Part shown: positions 42,518 through 52,001 of the stretch, one piece after another
Position numbering within the stretch: position 1 is the stretch's first letter
How the letters are laid out: the number at the start of each line of letters is the position of its first letter
From: JBDGYW01 sp964580055
GTDB taxonomy: Bacteria > Gemmatimonadota > Gemmatimonadetes > Gemmatimonadales > GWC2-71-9
Reading direction: 5' to 3'
Assembly: GCA_964580055.1 (NCBI GenBank)
Contig: CAZOJI010000004.1
Coordinates: 1 to 64,000 of the forward strand
DNA: 64,000 nucleotides
Notes under the pieces: model-generated
The model's input: only the letters and a program-made list of their open reading frames with translations
What the model was told of the DNA's origin: nothing
The model's database searches: none
Program-made: the position numbers and the translations under genes

Positions 42518-44451
42518 GAAAAGTGGCTAAGCCCGCTGTTCGACTTCAGGCAGTGCAGATGGCTTTCACCGTAGGGATTGCGATTCTGATCGCTCGGGCG
42601 GCCCAAGTGCAGTTGTTCTCGGGTGCTCGCTACGCAAGCGAAGCCGCACAGCAACAGACAGAACGGGTGGTGTTGCCGGCTCGGAGAGGGGCTATCTACG
42701 ATCGTAATGGCGAGGCGCTGGCGCTCACCATCGAGAATTACAGGGTTGGGGTTGCTCCCAACGAACTCGAAGACCTCGAACGTGATGCCGTAGAGCTCGC
42801 CCGTCACTTGAACCTTCCCCGCCACGAGGTTCGCAGGAGACTGCGTCAGTCGTGGGCACATTTCCACGGGCCATTTTCGTCTTCGCAGGTACAGCCGCTG
42901 CGCAGTATGAGAGGGGTACATTTGGAGGGGCCGGAACTCGACAGGTTCTATCCCGATCCGGAACTCGCCCGCCCCGTGTTGGGCCGACCAGCGAGCGAAG
43001 GCCGTTCCGCTGGCGGTGTCGAGCGCGTCTTGAACAAGTGGCTCAATGGCAAGCCTGGACATGCGGTAGTACTCAGGGACCGGCAAGGCAGAAGATACGA
43101 GTCTCCCTCCCGTCTGAGGGCGTTCCCCGTTCCCGGACATGACGTCTATTTGACCATCGATGCGTCGTTACAGGAAATCGTCGAGAGCGCACTCCACGAA
43201 GCCTTGCAGCGGTTTGACGCGAGCAGCGGCGATGTGGTAGTGGTGCACCCCGGGAACGGTGAGATCCTGGCGGCAACCTCACGCACTATCGATGGACGAA
43301 GCGCTACGAACGTACTGACCGGCGTGTTCGAGCCGGGCTCTACAGCGAAAGTGTTCACCGCCGCGGCATTGCTGGAAGAAGGCTTGGCTTCATTGACGGA
43401 TTCGGTATGGTGCGAAAAGGGAGAGTACCAGACCGAGCACCGCACGATCCATGACGTTCATGAGAGCGGATGGCTCACTCTGCGTGAGGTGATAGAGCTT
43501 TCTAGCAACATAGGAATCGTCAAATTCGGGGTGCTGCTGCCGCCGCGGGCGCTTTACGAGACATTGCGCCGGTTCGGAATTGGTGCCCCGACGGGCGTTG
43601 AGTATCCTGTCGAATCGGCCGGAATTTTGAATCGGCCGCAGCGGTGGAGCGGTACCACCCATGCCAGCCTCAACATGGGCTACGAGGTAGCTGTTACTCC
43701 GCTGCAACTTGCTGCAGCATATGCCGCGATTGCCAACGATGGGGTCCTAATGCGTCCTACCTTGATCCGTGAAATCCGCGATCACAGGGGAAAAACCGTG
43801 TTAAAATCGGTACCAGAACCAGTGCGGCAGGCAATCGACGCGGAGGTCGCGGCCGGTCTGCGTGGTGCGCTCAGTGGCGTCGTGTATCGGGGAGGTACCG
43901 GAGTAACGGCGGCTCTACAAACTTATGAGGTGGCTGGCAAGACAGGTACTGCGAGGCGAGCAGGAGGTGGGACGTACATCGAAGGATCATATACCGTCAG
44001 TTTCGCATCCCTGTTTCCGGCCGGAGATCCGCAACTCGTTATGGTCGTGAAGCTCGACGACCCGAAGGATATCTATGCCCAAACGACCGCTGCACCACTC
44101 ACGAGGCTCGTGTTGGAACAGGTGCTTGCAGCACGGACCGAAGCTCTGGACCACACTCGGCTCTCACGGCATCCTCCACCCAACGAGAGCAAAATCACCA
44201 CGGTTCGAAAACCCACAACCTATGTGACCGATTGGCCGCCACAAACGTCATTTGACTCGGTCACCGAAGTTGCTGTCCCCGACGTGGTTGGACTGCATCT
44301 CAGGGCGGTCGCCAAGATCTTGCACGAAAACGGCCTCAGAATGCAGCTGTCGGGTTGGGGAACCGTTACAAGCACTGATCCCGAACCGGGAGCATTGCTG
44401 CCCAAAGGTTCGATCGTGAACGTTTTTGCTGATCGGGACTCCGGTGGATAG
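42514..44451 (+). CDS. ftsI: Septal peptidoglycan transpeptidase (PBP2x/FtsI) with PASTA
   Basis: Crosslinks septal peptidoglycan with FtsW. 645 residues: N-terminal membrane helix, PBP dimer domain (RRGAIYDRNGEALALTIENY), and a transpeptidase with Ser276 in EPGSTAKVF, SSN in ELSSNIGIV and KTG in VAGKTGTARR. The C-terminus carries one PASTA domain (VPDVVGLHLRAVAKILHENG), as in PBP2x and SpoVD but not E. coli FtsI. TTG start at 42514 within the ftsL stop; a GTG lies three codons on. Confidence 0.94.
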   Translation: MRKVAKPAVRLQAVQMAFTVGIAILIARAAQVQLFSGARYASEAAQQQTERVVLPARRGAIYDRNGEALALTIENYRVGVAPNELEDLERDAVELARHLNLPRHEVRRRLRQSWAHFHGPFSSSQVQPLRSMRGVHLEGPELDRFYPDPELARPVLGRPASEGRSAGGVERVLNKWLNGKPGHAVVLRDRQGRRYESPSRLRAFPVPGHDVYLTIDASLQEIVESALHEALQRFDASSGDVVVVHPGNGEILAATSRTIDGRSATNVLTGVFEPGSTAKVFTAAALLEEGLASLTDSVWCEKGEYQTEHRTIHDVHESGWLTLREVIELSSNIGIVKFGVLLPPRALYETLRRFGIGAPTGVEYPVESAGILNRPQRWSGTTHASLNMGYEVAVTPLQLAAAYAAIANDGVLMRPTLIREIRDHRGKTVLKSVPEPVRQAIDAEVAAGLRGALSGVVYRGGTGVTAALQTYEVAGKTGTARRAGGGTYIEGSYTVSFASLFPAGDPQLVMVVKLDDPKDIYAQTTAAPLTRLVLEQVLAARTEALDHTRLSRHPPPNESKITTVRKPTTYVTDWPPQTSFDSVTEVAVPDVVGLHLRAVAKILHENGLRMQLSGWGTVTSTDPEPGALLPKGSIVNVFADRDSGG

Positions 44452-44453
44452 AG

Positions 44454-45911
44454 ATGAGACTGAGCGAGATTCAACTGGCTTTAGAACGTGAGGGCCTGCT
44501 TGTCGCGGGAACGGATTCCGACGCTTCCATAGGTTCCGTAGCAGACGATTCCCGCCGAGTGGTCGAGGGATCTGTCTTCTGTGCCGTAGATGGTACTGTT
44601 ATGGACGGTCATAGCTTCGTTCCAGATGCGTGCGACCGTGGAGCGACGGCCGTGATCGTGAGCCGTCAGTTGGATATTTCGATTCCGCAAGTCGTCGTAA
44701 GAGATGGGCGAAGGGCAGCGGGGGTCGTGGCACGCGAGTGGTACGGGAATCCGGCTGCACGTATGTCACTGATCGGCGTCACCGGTACGAATGGAAAAAC
44801 GACCACTGTGTCCATTCTCTGGCACCTCTTGAACACGCAGGAGAACGCGGGCCGAATTGGGACCCTGGGTGCATTCGATGGTAGTAACGAACGACTCTTA
44901 GGCTACGCCTCTCTAACCACTCCGGGCCCGCTCGAGTTTCACGCCGTGCTCGCCGAGCTGGAGAGCCGTGGGGTTTCAACTGTCGTGATGGAGGCTTCGT
45001 CTCACGGGCTCGATCAGGGTCGATTGGATGCTGTGCGCTTCCTGGCCGCCGTCTACACGAATCTGACCCACGAGCACCTAGACTATCACCCGAGTCTCGA
45101 ACAATATGCAACCGCGAAGATGAAGCTCTCGGGTCTATTGGACAAAAACGGTGTCGAAGTGGTCAACGCGGATACGGAAGCTTGGAACTGTTTGCCTGAG
45201 CGCGAGAACATTCGGCGTTTGCGTTATGGCAGAAGCGTTGGGTTGGACGTTGCCGCCATTTCCGAGGAATTAACGGCCACCGGGTCCCGGAGTCGGTTCC
45301 GCTTCGGTGACTCCGAGTACGATGTGAGTCTCCCCTTGCTGGGCGAATTCAACGTGTCCAACGCTCTTGCGGCTGCGGCGACGGCCTGGGGCATCGGAGA
45401 AACCCCAGAGAGCATCGTGCAGAGACTCTCTCATGTGCCTCCCGTGCCTGGCAGGATGGAGGTGCTCGCCTCGCGTGAGTTTACGGTATTGCGCGACTAC
45501 GCTCACACTCCCGACGGCTTCCAGCGCTCAATCGCGACGATCAAGTCGATCACACGGGGAAGATTGTTCGTGCTTTTCGGAGCGGGCGGAGACCGCGACC
45601 GGGAAAAGCGGCCTTTGATGGGGAGCATCGCTGCAGCAGCAGCGGACCTCGTGATTCTGACGGAAGACAATCCTCGAACAGAGGACCCCGAGCGGACGAT
45701 TGATGACGTCGAGGCCGGCATGGAAGGTGTGGAACACCTGCGGATTCGGGATCGTGAAGTGGGAATCCGTAACGCGATTTCACTGTTGAGGGAAGGTGAC
45801 TGCTTGTTGTTGTTGGGTAAAGGTCACGAGACATACCAAATCATCGGCACGGACAAGCTACCGTTCGATGAGCGCGCCATAGTCACATCGGCTATTGAGG
45901 CGTTGAATTGA
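44454..45911 (+). CDS. murE: UDP-MurNAc-tripeptide synthetase, DAP-adding
   Basis: Adds the third amino acid to UDP-MurNAc-L-Ala-D-Glu. 485 residues, Mur ligase order: N-terminal UDP domain, ATP site GVTGTNGKTTT, central EASSHGLDQGRL and TNLTHEHLDYH, and C-terminal DYAHTPDGF and FGAGGDRDREKRP. TEDNPRTED carries the DNPR motif that selects meso-diaminopimelate, so the wall is DAP type. It starts 2 nt after ftsI. Confidence 0.95.
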   Translation: MRLSEIQLALEREGLLVAGTDSDASIGSVADDSRRVVEGSVFCAVDGTVMDGHSFVPDACDRGATAVIVSRQLDISIPQVVVRDGRRAAGVVAREWYGNPAARMSLIGVTGTNGKTTTVSILWHLLNTQENAGRIGTLGAFDGSNERLLGYASLTTPGPLEFHAVLAELESRGVSTVVMEASSHGLDQGRLDAVRFLAAVYTNLTHEHLDYHPSLEQYATAKMKLSGLLDKNGVEVVNADTEAWNCLPERENIRRLRYGRSVGLDVAAISEELTATGSRSRFRFGDSEYDVSLPLLGEFNVSNALAAAATAWGIGETPESIVQRLSHVPPVPGRMEVLASREFTVLRDYAHTPDGFQRSIATIKSITRGRLFVLFGAGGDRDREKRPLMGSIAAAAADLVILTEDNPRTEDPERTIDDVEAGMEGVEHLRIRDREVGIRNAISLLREGDCLLLLGKGHETYQIIGTDKLPFDERAIVTSAIEALN

Positions 45912-47275
45912 TATCCTGGCCGGCTTCCCGGGTGGCGGCCGTGCTCGGAACGGCTGATTCAGGTTTTGCTGCGACATTCACCTCCGTTAGCACGGATACG
46001 CGCACTCTACAGAGAGGCGCAATCTTCGTGGCGTTGGTGGGAGAGCGGTTTGACGGGCACGAATACCTCGTGCAAGCGGCGCGGCACGGGGCCGCTGGAG
46101 CGGTGGTTCGCCGCGGCACGCCCCAAACACCGGGACTGCTCCAGTTCGAGGTCGAAGACACCCTGACCGCTCTCGGACAACTGGCCCGCGAGCGGCGCCG
46201 GGAGATCGCGGGACCCGTGATTGCGGTTACCGGGACCAACGGAAAGACGTCGACGAAAGAGATGCTCGCGTGTGCGCTGAAAACGCGTTGGGCCGTTCAT
46301 GCAACCCGTGAAAACCTCAACAACCTCGTTGGTGTACCGCTCACAATCCTCGATTCTCCCATCGAGTGCGAAGCACTGGTGGTGGAGGTCGGCGCAAACG
46401 AGGTAGGTGAAATCGCTCGCCTCCGCGACATTGTCGAGCCTTCTATCGGCGTAGTCACTAACGTGAGTCATGGGCATCTCGAGGGTTTCGGGTCATTCGA
46501 GGGCGTGTTGGCGGAGAAGACCTCGCTGCTGGAAGGCGTGCCGCTGGCGGTGGTGGGTTTGGAACCTCCAGAACTGGCGTTGCGCGCGGAGCAGCTTGCC
46601 GACCGTGTAGTGGTGGCGGGCCTGCAGCAACGGGGCCCGATGGAGCCACAAGGATGGGAGTTGGACGAGAACGTCCGAGGTGTCTTGCTCGTGGGCGACG
46701 TTAGGGTCCGCCTGCCGTTGGTCGGCTACCATCAGCTGGAAAACCTCACTCTCGTAACGGCGGTTGCGCGGGAACTGGGACTCGACCTTGCGTCCGTCGC
46801 CGCAAAGATCAATGATATACAGTTACCGCCGGGACGGTGTGAAGTATTGACTGCGGGCGAGCGGATCATACTGAATGATTCATACAACTCCAATCCCGGA
46901 TCGCTGCGGGCGCTTCTACGGGCGGCTTCCGCCATGCGTGGGGAAAGGCGGCTGGTAGTCGTGCTCGGTACGATGCTCGAACTTGGCGCCGAAAGCGCGG
47001 CCCTTCATTTGGAATCGGCCGCCGACGTGATGGCGGCGAGACCCGATATCGTGGCTGTTCTCGGAGAATTCGTTCCGGCATTCGAAAGGTTCTCCGAGTC
47101 GTTGGGTAACAGGCTGATTACAGCCGACGACGCAGAAGCTCTGGGCCGTTCCGTCGCCGCACGTTTGACGGGCGGAGATCTGGTCCTATTGAAGGGCTCG
47201 CACGGAGTTCATCTCGAACGAGCAATTCCTTTCCTGCTTCCACCTGAAGAGACGCCGTGTTCTATCACCTCCTGA
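45908..47275 (+). CDS. murF: UDP-MurNAc-tripeptide:D-Ala-D-Ala ligase
   Basis: Completes the pentapeptide precursor. 455 residues with ATP site VTGTNGKTSTKEML, VVEVGANEVGEI, TNVSHGHLEGFGS and C-terminal LNDSYNSNPGSLRALL. TTG start at 45908 overlapping murE by 4 nt; its end overlaps mraY by 19 nt. Confidence 0.94.
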   Translation: MISWPASRVAAVLGTADSGFAATFTSVSTDTRTLQRGAIFVALVGERFDGHEYLVQAARHGAAGAVVRRGTPQTPGLLQFEVEDTLTALGQLARERRREIAGPVIAVTGTNGKTSTKEMLACALKTRWAVHATRENLNNLVGVPLTILDSPIECEALVVEVGANEVGEIARLRDIVEPSIGVVTNVSHGHLEGFGSFEGVLAEKTSLLEGVPLAVVGLEPPELALRAEQLADRVVVAGLQQRGPMEPQGWELDENVRGVLLVGDVRVRLPLVGYHQLENLTLVTAVARELGLDLASVAAKINDIQLPPGRCEVLTAGERIILNDSYNSNPGSLRALLRAASAMRGERRLVVVLGTMLELGAESAALHLESAADVMAARPDIVAVLGEFVPAFERFSESLGNRLITADDAEALGRSVAARLTGGDLVLLKGSHGVHLERAIPFLLPPEETPCSITS

Positions 47276-48384
47276 CTCCGCTGGTTGATTCGTTCTCAGC
47301 GTTCAACATGTTCAACTACATCACGTTTCGCGCAGCAGGGGCGGCTTCGACAGCCATCCTGCTGGCATTCGTGTTTGGTCCCGGTATCATACGCCTTCTG
47401 TCTTCCAGAGGGGTCGGTGAGGTAATACGGGGTCACGGGCCGGCATCCCACCAACCGAAACAGGGCACTCCAACAATGGGTGGTCTGATAGTGCTCTTAT
47501 GCACTATCGTGCCGACCTTTCTCTGGGCGCGCCTCGACACCCAATACGTTCTCTACGCTGCTCTAGCGACGCTATGGATGGGGGGCATCGGGTTTGTCGA
47601 TGACTATCTGAAGGTCGTGGTGGGCAAGCCGCGGGGATTGATAGCTCGATACAAGCTCGTGGGGCAGATCACTTTCGGCATCGCCTTGGGTTTGATACTT
47701 CTGATGTGGCCCGTCTGGCCGGTTGAGGACCTGCCCGCTGACGCAACGACCCTGCCTTTTTTCAAGTATGTTTTGGTGCCACTTACGCCGGTCGTCTACA
47801 TTGCTTTTGTGACGTTCATACTGACCGGCTTCAGCAATGCCGTGAACCTCACCGACGGCCTGGACGGGCTCGCCGCTGGTTTGACCGTGATCGGTGCCGG
47901 TGCGTTCGCGGTGTTTTCCTACATTTTCGGTCACGCAATCGCCGCCGACTACCTACACGTCTATTTCCTTCTGGGAGCGGGTGAGTTAGCTGTGTTTTGT
48001 GCTGCCCTCATGGGTGCGGCGCTAGGCTTCCTGTGGTTCAATTCGCATCCGGCCCAGGTGTTCATGGGAGACACGGGCAGCTTGGCAATAGGAGGAGCGT
48101 TCGGCACAGTTGCTATCTTGCTTAAGTCGGAGTTCCTGCTACTTCTGGTTGGTGGCGTCTTCGTTGCCGAAACGGCATCTGTGATCATCCAGACCGGGGT
48201 GTTCCGCTGGCGCAAGAAGCGGCACGGACGGCAATTCGCCGAGCAGCACAGAGTCTTCAGAATGGCACCGCTCCACCACCACTTGGAACAGCTCGGCTGG
48301 ACGGAACCCAAGATCGTCAGTCGCTTCTACATAATCGGCATAATCTGCGGCTTGGTCGCATTGGCGACTCTGAAGGTGCGATGA
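47257..48384 (+). CDS. mraY: Phospho-MurNAc-pentapeptide transferase
   Basis: Makes lipid I on undecaprenyl phosphate. 375 residues, ten membrane helices. Signatures: KQGTPTMGGL, GFVDDYLKV with the catalytic Asp pair, NLTDGLDGLAAG, VFMGDTGSLAIGG and APLHHHLEQLGW. GTG start at 47257, inside murF. Overlaps murD (ATGA). Confidence 0.96.
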   Translation: MFYHLLTPLVDSFSAFNMFNYITFRAAGAASTAILLAFVFGPGIIRLLSSRGVGEVIRGHGPASHQPKQGTPTMGGLIVLLCTIVPTFLWARLDTQYVLYAALATLWMGGIGFVDDYLKVVVGKPRGLIARYKLVGQITFGIALGLILLMWPVWPVEDLPADATTLPFFKYVLVPLTPVVYIAFVTFILTGFSNAVNLTDGLDGLAAGLTVIGAGAFAVFSYIFGHAIAADYLHVYFLLGAGELAVFCAALMGAALGFLWFNSHPAQVFMGDTGSLAIGGAFGTVAILLKSEFLLLLVGGVFVAETASVIIQTGVFRWRKKRHGRQFAEQHRVFRMAPLHHHLEQLGWTEPKIVSRFYIIGIICGLVALATLKVR

Positions 48385-49727
48385 TACCATCAGAATGGCG
48401 ACACGGTGAGATCGCGGTCGTCGGGCTGGGTCGGACTGGGTGTGCCGTGGCGAAGTTTCTCTCCAGCAGAGGGTACCGCGTCTATGCCTCGGATGGTGCG
48501 GACTCAGAAGCATTGCGAAGGGTGGGACACGCGCTATCGGACTGCGGTGTCGCCACCGAGGTTGGGGCCCATGATCTCGATCGCATAGCAAGATCCGCGG
48601 TTGTGGTCACGTCACCCGGAATACCACCCCGAGCGGCTCCTCTGCAAGCAGCAGCAGAAGCTGAAGTTACGATTCTGCCTGAAATAGACGTTGCGGTGAT
48701 GTTCCTGGGCGGCCTGCCGTTAGTGGTGGTCTCGGGCACAAATGGCAAGAGCACCACAACTGCGCTCATTGCGCATCTGTTGAACGAATCCGGGGTCCAC
48801 GCCATCGCCGCCGGAAACATCGGATATCCGTTGATCGAAGTCGTTGCGTCTTCGCAAAAACCGGACTGGCTCGTGATCGAGGCATCTTCGTACCAGTTGC
48901 ACTTCTCATCGCATCTGGTCCCAGACGTGGGAGTCCTCACGAACGTATCACCGGATCATTTGGACTGGCACGGAACCGTCGAAGCGTACTATGCGGACAA
49001 GCGCAGGGTTTTCGCCAACGCAACCGCCGCATCTGAGTGGATCCTGAACGGCGACGACTCGACGGTACTGGGGTTGGCGGAGGGTGCGGCCGGCTCGCGC
49101 AGCATATGGAGTCTCGAGGGTGAAGCAGACGCGTGGTACGAAAAGTCCGCCGGCATCTTGGTTCTGCAAGGCCAAGATCTGATCGCGAGAGATAGTCTAC
49201 CCTTGCTGGGGGATCACAACGTATCCAATGCCTTGGCGGCGGCTTTGGCGGCCACGTCCGTCGGGGCGCACGCTGCATCGATCGCACGAGGGCTGCAATC
49301 ATTCGAGCCACTCAGACATCGTTTGGAGCCGATTCGCGAGGTGGACGGAGTGTTGTGGATCAACGATTCGAAAGCCACGAATGTAGCATCTACCGCAGTC
49401 GCGGTTAGAGCCATGACACGCCCATTTGCGCTGCTCATGGGCGGGCGGGGAAAAGGCGAGGCGTATTCGAGGCTCGCGACCTTGCTTGCGAGTAACTGTA
49501 AGAGCATTGTCGCGTTCGGAGAAGACAAGGAAAGGATCGCTCGTGAGTTGGGAGATGCCGTCCCGGTCCAACTGCAGCCCTCTCTCAGCCATGCGATATC
49601 GGTAGCTGGATCGTTTTGCCGCAGTGGTGACGTCGTCTTGCTGTCGCCAGCGTGTGCGAGTTTCGATCAGTTTACCAACTTCGAGGAAAGGGGCGATGTA
49701 TTTCGAAAGGCGGTCGAGTCGCTGTGA
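48381..49727 (+). CDS. murD: UDP-MurNAc-L-Ala:D-Glu ligase
   Basis: Adds D-glutamate. 448 residues: VVGLGRTGCAVAKFL at the UDP domain, ATP site VVSGTNGKSTTT, ASSYQLHF, TNVSPDHLDWHGT, and NDSKATNVASTAVAV. All motifs present. Its stop overlaps the ftsW GTG by 4 nt. Confidence 0.95.
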   Translation: MIPSEWRHGEIAVVGLGRTGCAVAKFLSSRGYRVYASDGADSEALRRVGHALSDCGVATEVGAHDLDRIARSAVVVTSPGIPPRAAPLQAAAEAEVTILPEIDVAVMFLGGLPLVVVSGTNGKSTTTALIAHLLNESGVHAIAAGNIGYPLIEVVASSQKPDWLVIEASSYQLHFSSHLVPDVGVLTNVSPDHLDWHGTVEAYYADKRRVFANATAASEWILNGDDSTVLGLAEGAAGSRSIWSLEGEADAWYEKSAGILVLQGQDLIARDSLPLLGDHNVSNALAAALAATSVGAHAASIARGLQSFEPLRHRLEPIREVDGVLWINDSKATNVASTAVAVRAMTRPFALLMGGRGKGEAYSRLATLLASNCKSIVAFGEDKERIARELGDAVPVQLQPSLSHAISVAGSFCRSGDVVLLSPACASFDQFTNFEERGDVFRKAVESL

Positions 49728-50863
49728 GGACCCTGGACTCCAACGCCCCTGTAACGGCGTGGGAGCCGCGGCTGCTGGGCATCGTGACGGTGTGTCTGGT
49801 GATTTTCGGTGTTGCAGCCGTGTACAGTGCGTCGAGTGTCTACGCGATGCAGGAATTCAAAGATGGTAGCTGGTTTGCGAGGCGACAGTTTCTCGGTGCA
49901 TTGCTCGGCATTGCCTTGCTACTCGTCGTGTCTCGGGTGGATTACCGAGTGTGGCAACGAAACGCTTGGGCGTTGCTGGGTCTGTCCGTTCTGCTCCTAC
50001 TCATCGCGGTTCTTCCTTTCACGCAGGAGATCGTGATCACTCGCAACGGTGCGAGACGTTGGCTGAATCTTGGTATAGTGACCTTGCAACCCTCGGAGGT
50101 CGCTAAGTTCTCGGTAATCGCTTGGACGGCCATGCTGGCAACGAAGAAGGGCGAAACCGTACGCGAGTTCAAGCGAGGCCTGCTTCCGTTCATGGTGGTA
50201 GTTGTGCCTGTTTCGGGACTGATCTTCCTGGAACCCGACCTTTCCACGGCCGGCCTGATAGTGATGCTGGCGGCAATCGTCGTGTTCACCGCTGGAGCCA
50301 AAGTCGGACACTTTCTGATTCTCGGACTGATATCTTTGCCAGTCCTTTGGCAATCGATCGCGAGCGCGCCCTACCGCCTTCAGCGGGTTGCTTCGTTCGT
50401 GAGTCCGGGCACGGAGCTCGTTGAGGCGAGTTGGCAAATTCGACAGTCGTTGATCGCGATTGGAGCGGGGCAGCTCCTCGGCGTCGGTTTCGGTCAAGGA
50501 CTCCAGAAGTTGGGCTATCTCCCGCTGGCATACTCCGATTTTGTGTTCTCAACCATCGGTGAAGAGTGGGGGTTCTTGGGAGTGACGCTGGTCGTGTTGC
50601 TGTATGCAACGTACATCGCTGTGGGATTCAGAATCGCACGTTTCGCGCCGGACCGGTTCGGAATGCTGCTGGCCACGGGACTAACCTCGCTCATCGGGCT
50701 GACCGCATTCTTGCACATTGCCGTGAGTCTCTCGCTCGTTCCGACAACTGGCTTGCCGCTCCCGTTCGTGTCGCACGGGCGCTCGAGCCTGCTTGTTGCC
50801 CTCTTCGCCACCGGCGTTTTGATCAATATCGGCGGTGCAAGCCTGCGGGAAGCACGAAGATGA
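49724..50863 (+). CDS. ftsW: Septal peptidoglycan glycosyltransferase FtsW
   Basis: SEDS polymerase for septal glycan, partner of FtsI. 379 residues, ten membrane helices; NGARRWLNLGIVTLQPSEVAK, FLEPDLSTAG, GQGLQKLGYLPLAYSDFVF and GLPLPFVSHGRSSLL are SEDS signatures. The GTG at 49724 (GTGA overlap with murD) gives the shortest sensible N-terminus; longer upstream frame sequence is the murD end in another frame. Confidence 0.94.
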   Translation: MRTLDSNAPVTAWEPRLLGIVTVCLVIFGVAAVYSASSVYAMQEFKDGSWFARRQFLGALLGIALLLVVSRVDYRVWQRNAWALLGLSVLLLLIAVLPFTQEIVITRNGARRWLNLGIVTLQPSEVAKFSVIAWTAMLATKKGETVREFKRGLLPFMVVVVPVSGLIFLEPDLSTAGLIVMLAAIVVFTAGAKVGHFLILGLISLPVLWQSIASAPYRLQRVASFVSPGTELVEASWQIRQSLIAIGAGQLLGVGFGQGLQKLGYLPLAYSDFVFSTIGEEWGFLGVTLVVLLYATYIAVGFRIARFAPDRFGMLLATGLTSLIGLTAFLHIAVSLSLVPTTGLPLPFVSHGRSSLLVALFATGVLINIGGASLREARR

Positions 50864-51951
50864 AGGTGCTCTTGGCCGGAGGAGGCACTGGGGGGCACTT
50901 GATGCCGGCCCTAGCTCTTGCCGAAGCGTTCGTCGAGGCGAATCCCGCGGTGGAGCCAGTCCTGGTTGGCGCCAGGAGAGGTGTTGAGGCATCCATACTT
51001 CCTTTACGATCGTATCGCTTCTACTTGCTCCCGTTGCAGCCGATCTATCGCAATGAATGGTGGAAGAACTGGCGTTTGCCGTTTCTTGCCCTCGAGACCA
51101 TGACGGAATGCGGTCGGGTTCTGGAACAGGAGACACCATCCTTCGCTGTAGGCACGGGCGGCTATGTTTCGGGACCCGTGTTGTTCTGGGCGCATCGCAG
51201 AGGAATACCGCTCGGCATCCAGGAGCAGAATGCGATGCCGGGGCTCACAACGAGATGGCTGGCACGTTGGGCTATGCAAGTTCATCTCGGCTTTCCCGAG
51301 GCCGCATCCCAGATACGACAGGGCGAAAACACCGACATCTTCAGTTACGGCAATCCCATTAGGAGGCCTCCGGAGTCGCGTACTCCGAGCACCGTGCTCC
51401 GATCGGAAATGGGTATACCATCCCGAATTCCGGTCCTTCTGGTAATGGGAGGCAGTCAGGGGGCCAGAGCCATCAATGAAGCTGTAGCGACTTTGCTCGA
51501 GTCGGATGCGCTGAGCCATGTGGCGCTGTTGTGGAGCACGGGAGCGAGGACGTGGGAGAATTACGAGAAGTACAATATGCCTCCTAGGAGAATCGTCAGG
51601 CCGTTCTGGGATCCGATTGACGAAGCTTATGCGGTGGCCGATCTGGTTATCGCTCGCGCGGGGGCGATGACCACCGCGGAGCTTTGTGCGTGGGGGCTGC
51701 CCTCGATCCTCGTTCCTCTGCCTGAATCCGCCGCTGATCATCAAAGCCGAAATGCGATTGCACTAGCCGAGGCTGGTGCCGCAATCCATCTGTCCGAAAA
51801 AGAGCTTTCACCCGGTCGTCTCGAGACAGCACTGAACGAACTCATCAAGGACGATGAAACGCTTGCACGCATCGGAGCGGCAGCGCTGGCTCGCGGCAGA
51901 CCTGACGCGGCCCGAAATATTGCGGTGGAGATGCTTCGGATGGTGAGCTAA
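50860..51951 (+). CDS. murG: Lipid II synthase MurG
   Basis: Transfers GlcNAc from UDP-GlcNAc to lipid I at the membrane inner face. 363 residues, GT-B fold. LLAGGGTGGHLMPALALAE at the N-terminus, VGTGGYVSGPV, IQEQNAMPGL, VMGGSQGARAIN and IARAGAMTTAE with LPESAADHQ in the donor site. ATG 50860 overlaps ftsW. A 50-nt gap to murC follows. Confidence 0.95.
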   Translation: MKVLLAGGGTGGHLMPALALAEAFVEANPAVEPVLVGARRGVEASILPLRSYRFYLLPLQPIYRNEWWKNWRLPFLALETMTECGRVLEQETPSFAVGTGGYVSGPVLFWAHRRGIPLGIQEQNAMPGLTTRWLARWAMQVHLGFPEAASQIRQGENTDIFSYGNPIRRPPESRTPSTVLRSEMGIPSRIPVLLVMGGSQGARAINEAVATLLESDALSHVALLWSTGARTWENYEKYNMPPRRIVRPFWDPIDEAYAVADLVIARAGAMTTAELCAWGLPSILVPLPESAADHQSRNAIALAEAGAAIHLSEKELSPGRLETALNELIKDDETLARIGAAALARGRPDAARNIAVEMLRMVS

Positions 51952-51962
51952 GTTCAAGGGCT

Positions 51963-51990
51963 TTCGCAACTTCCAGGTTTTTCTTATACT
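51963..51990 (+). promoter_or_regulatory. Candidate internal promoter before murC
   Basis: TTCGCA (51963-51968), a 16-bp spacer and TATACT (51985-51990; 5 of 6 to consensus). The -10 ends 11 nt before the murC ATG, which has no Shine-Dalgarno. This lies in the 50-nt murG-murC gap; rsmH to murG and murC to ftsA are otherwise overlapping or spaced by 2 nt. Confidence 0.45.
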
Positions 51991-52001
51991 TGCCACCACA
52001 A

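Noticed and set aside
41968..43140. 390-codon minus-strand frame opposite rsmH, ftsL and ftsI
   Set aside because: The three plus-strand genes overlap in the conserved dcw order; the antisense frame has no family character.
42514..44451. ftsI as a SpoVD-type sporulation transpeptidase
   Set aside because: The PASTA domain alone does not indicate sporulation; position between ftsL and murE points to the vegetative septal enzyme.
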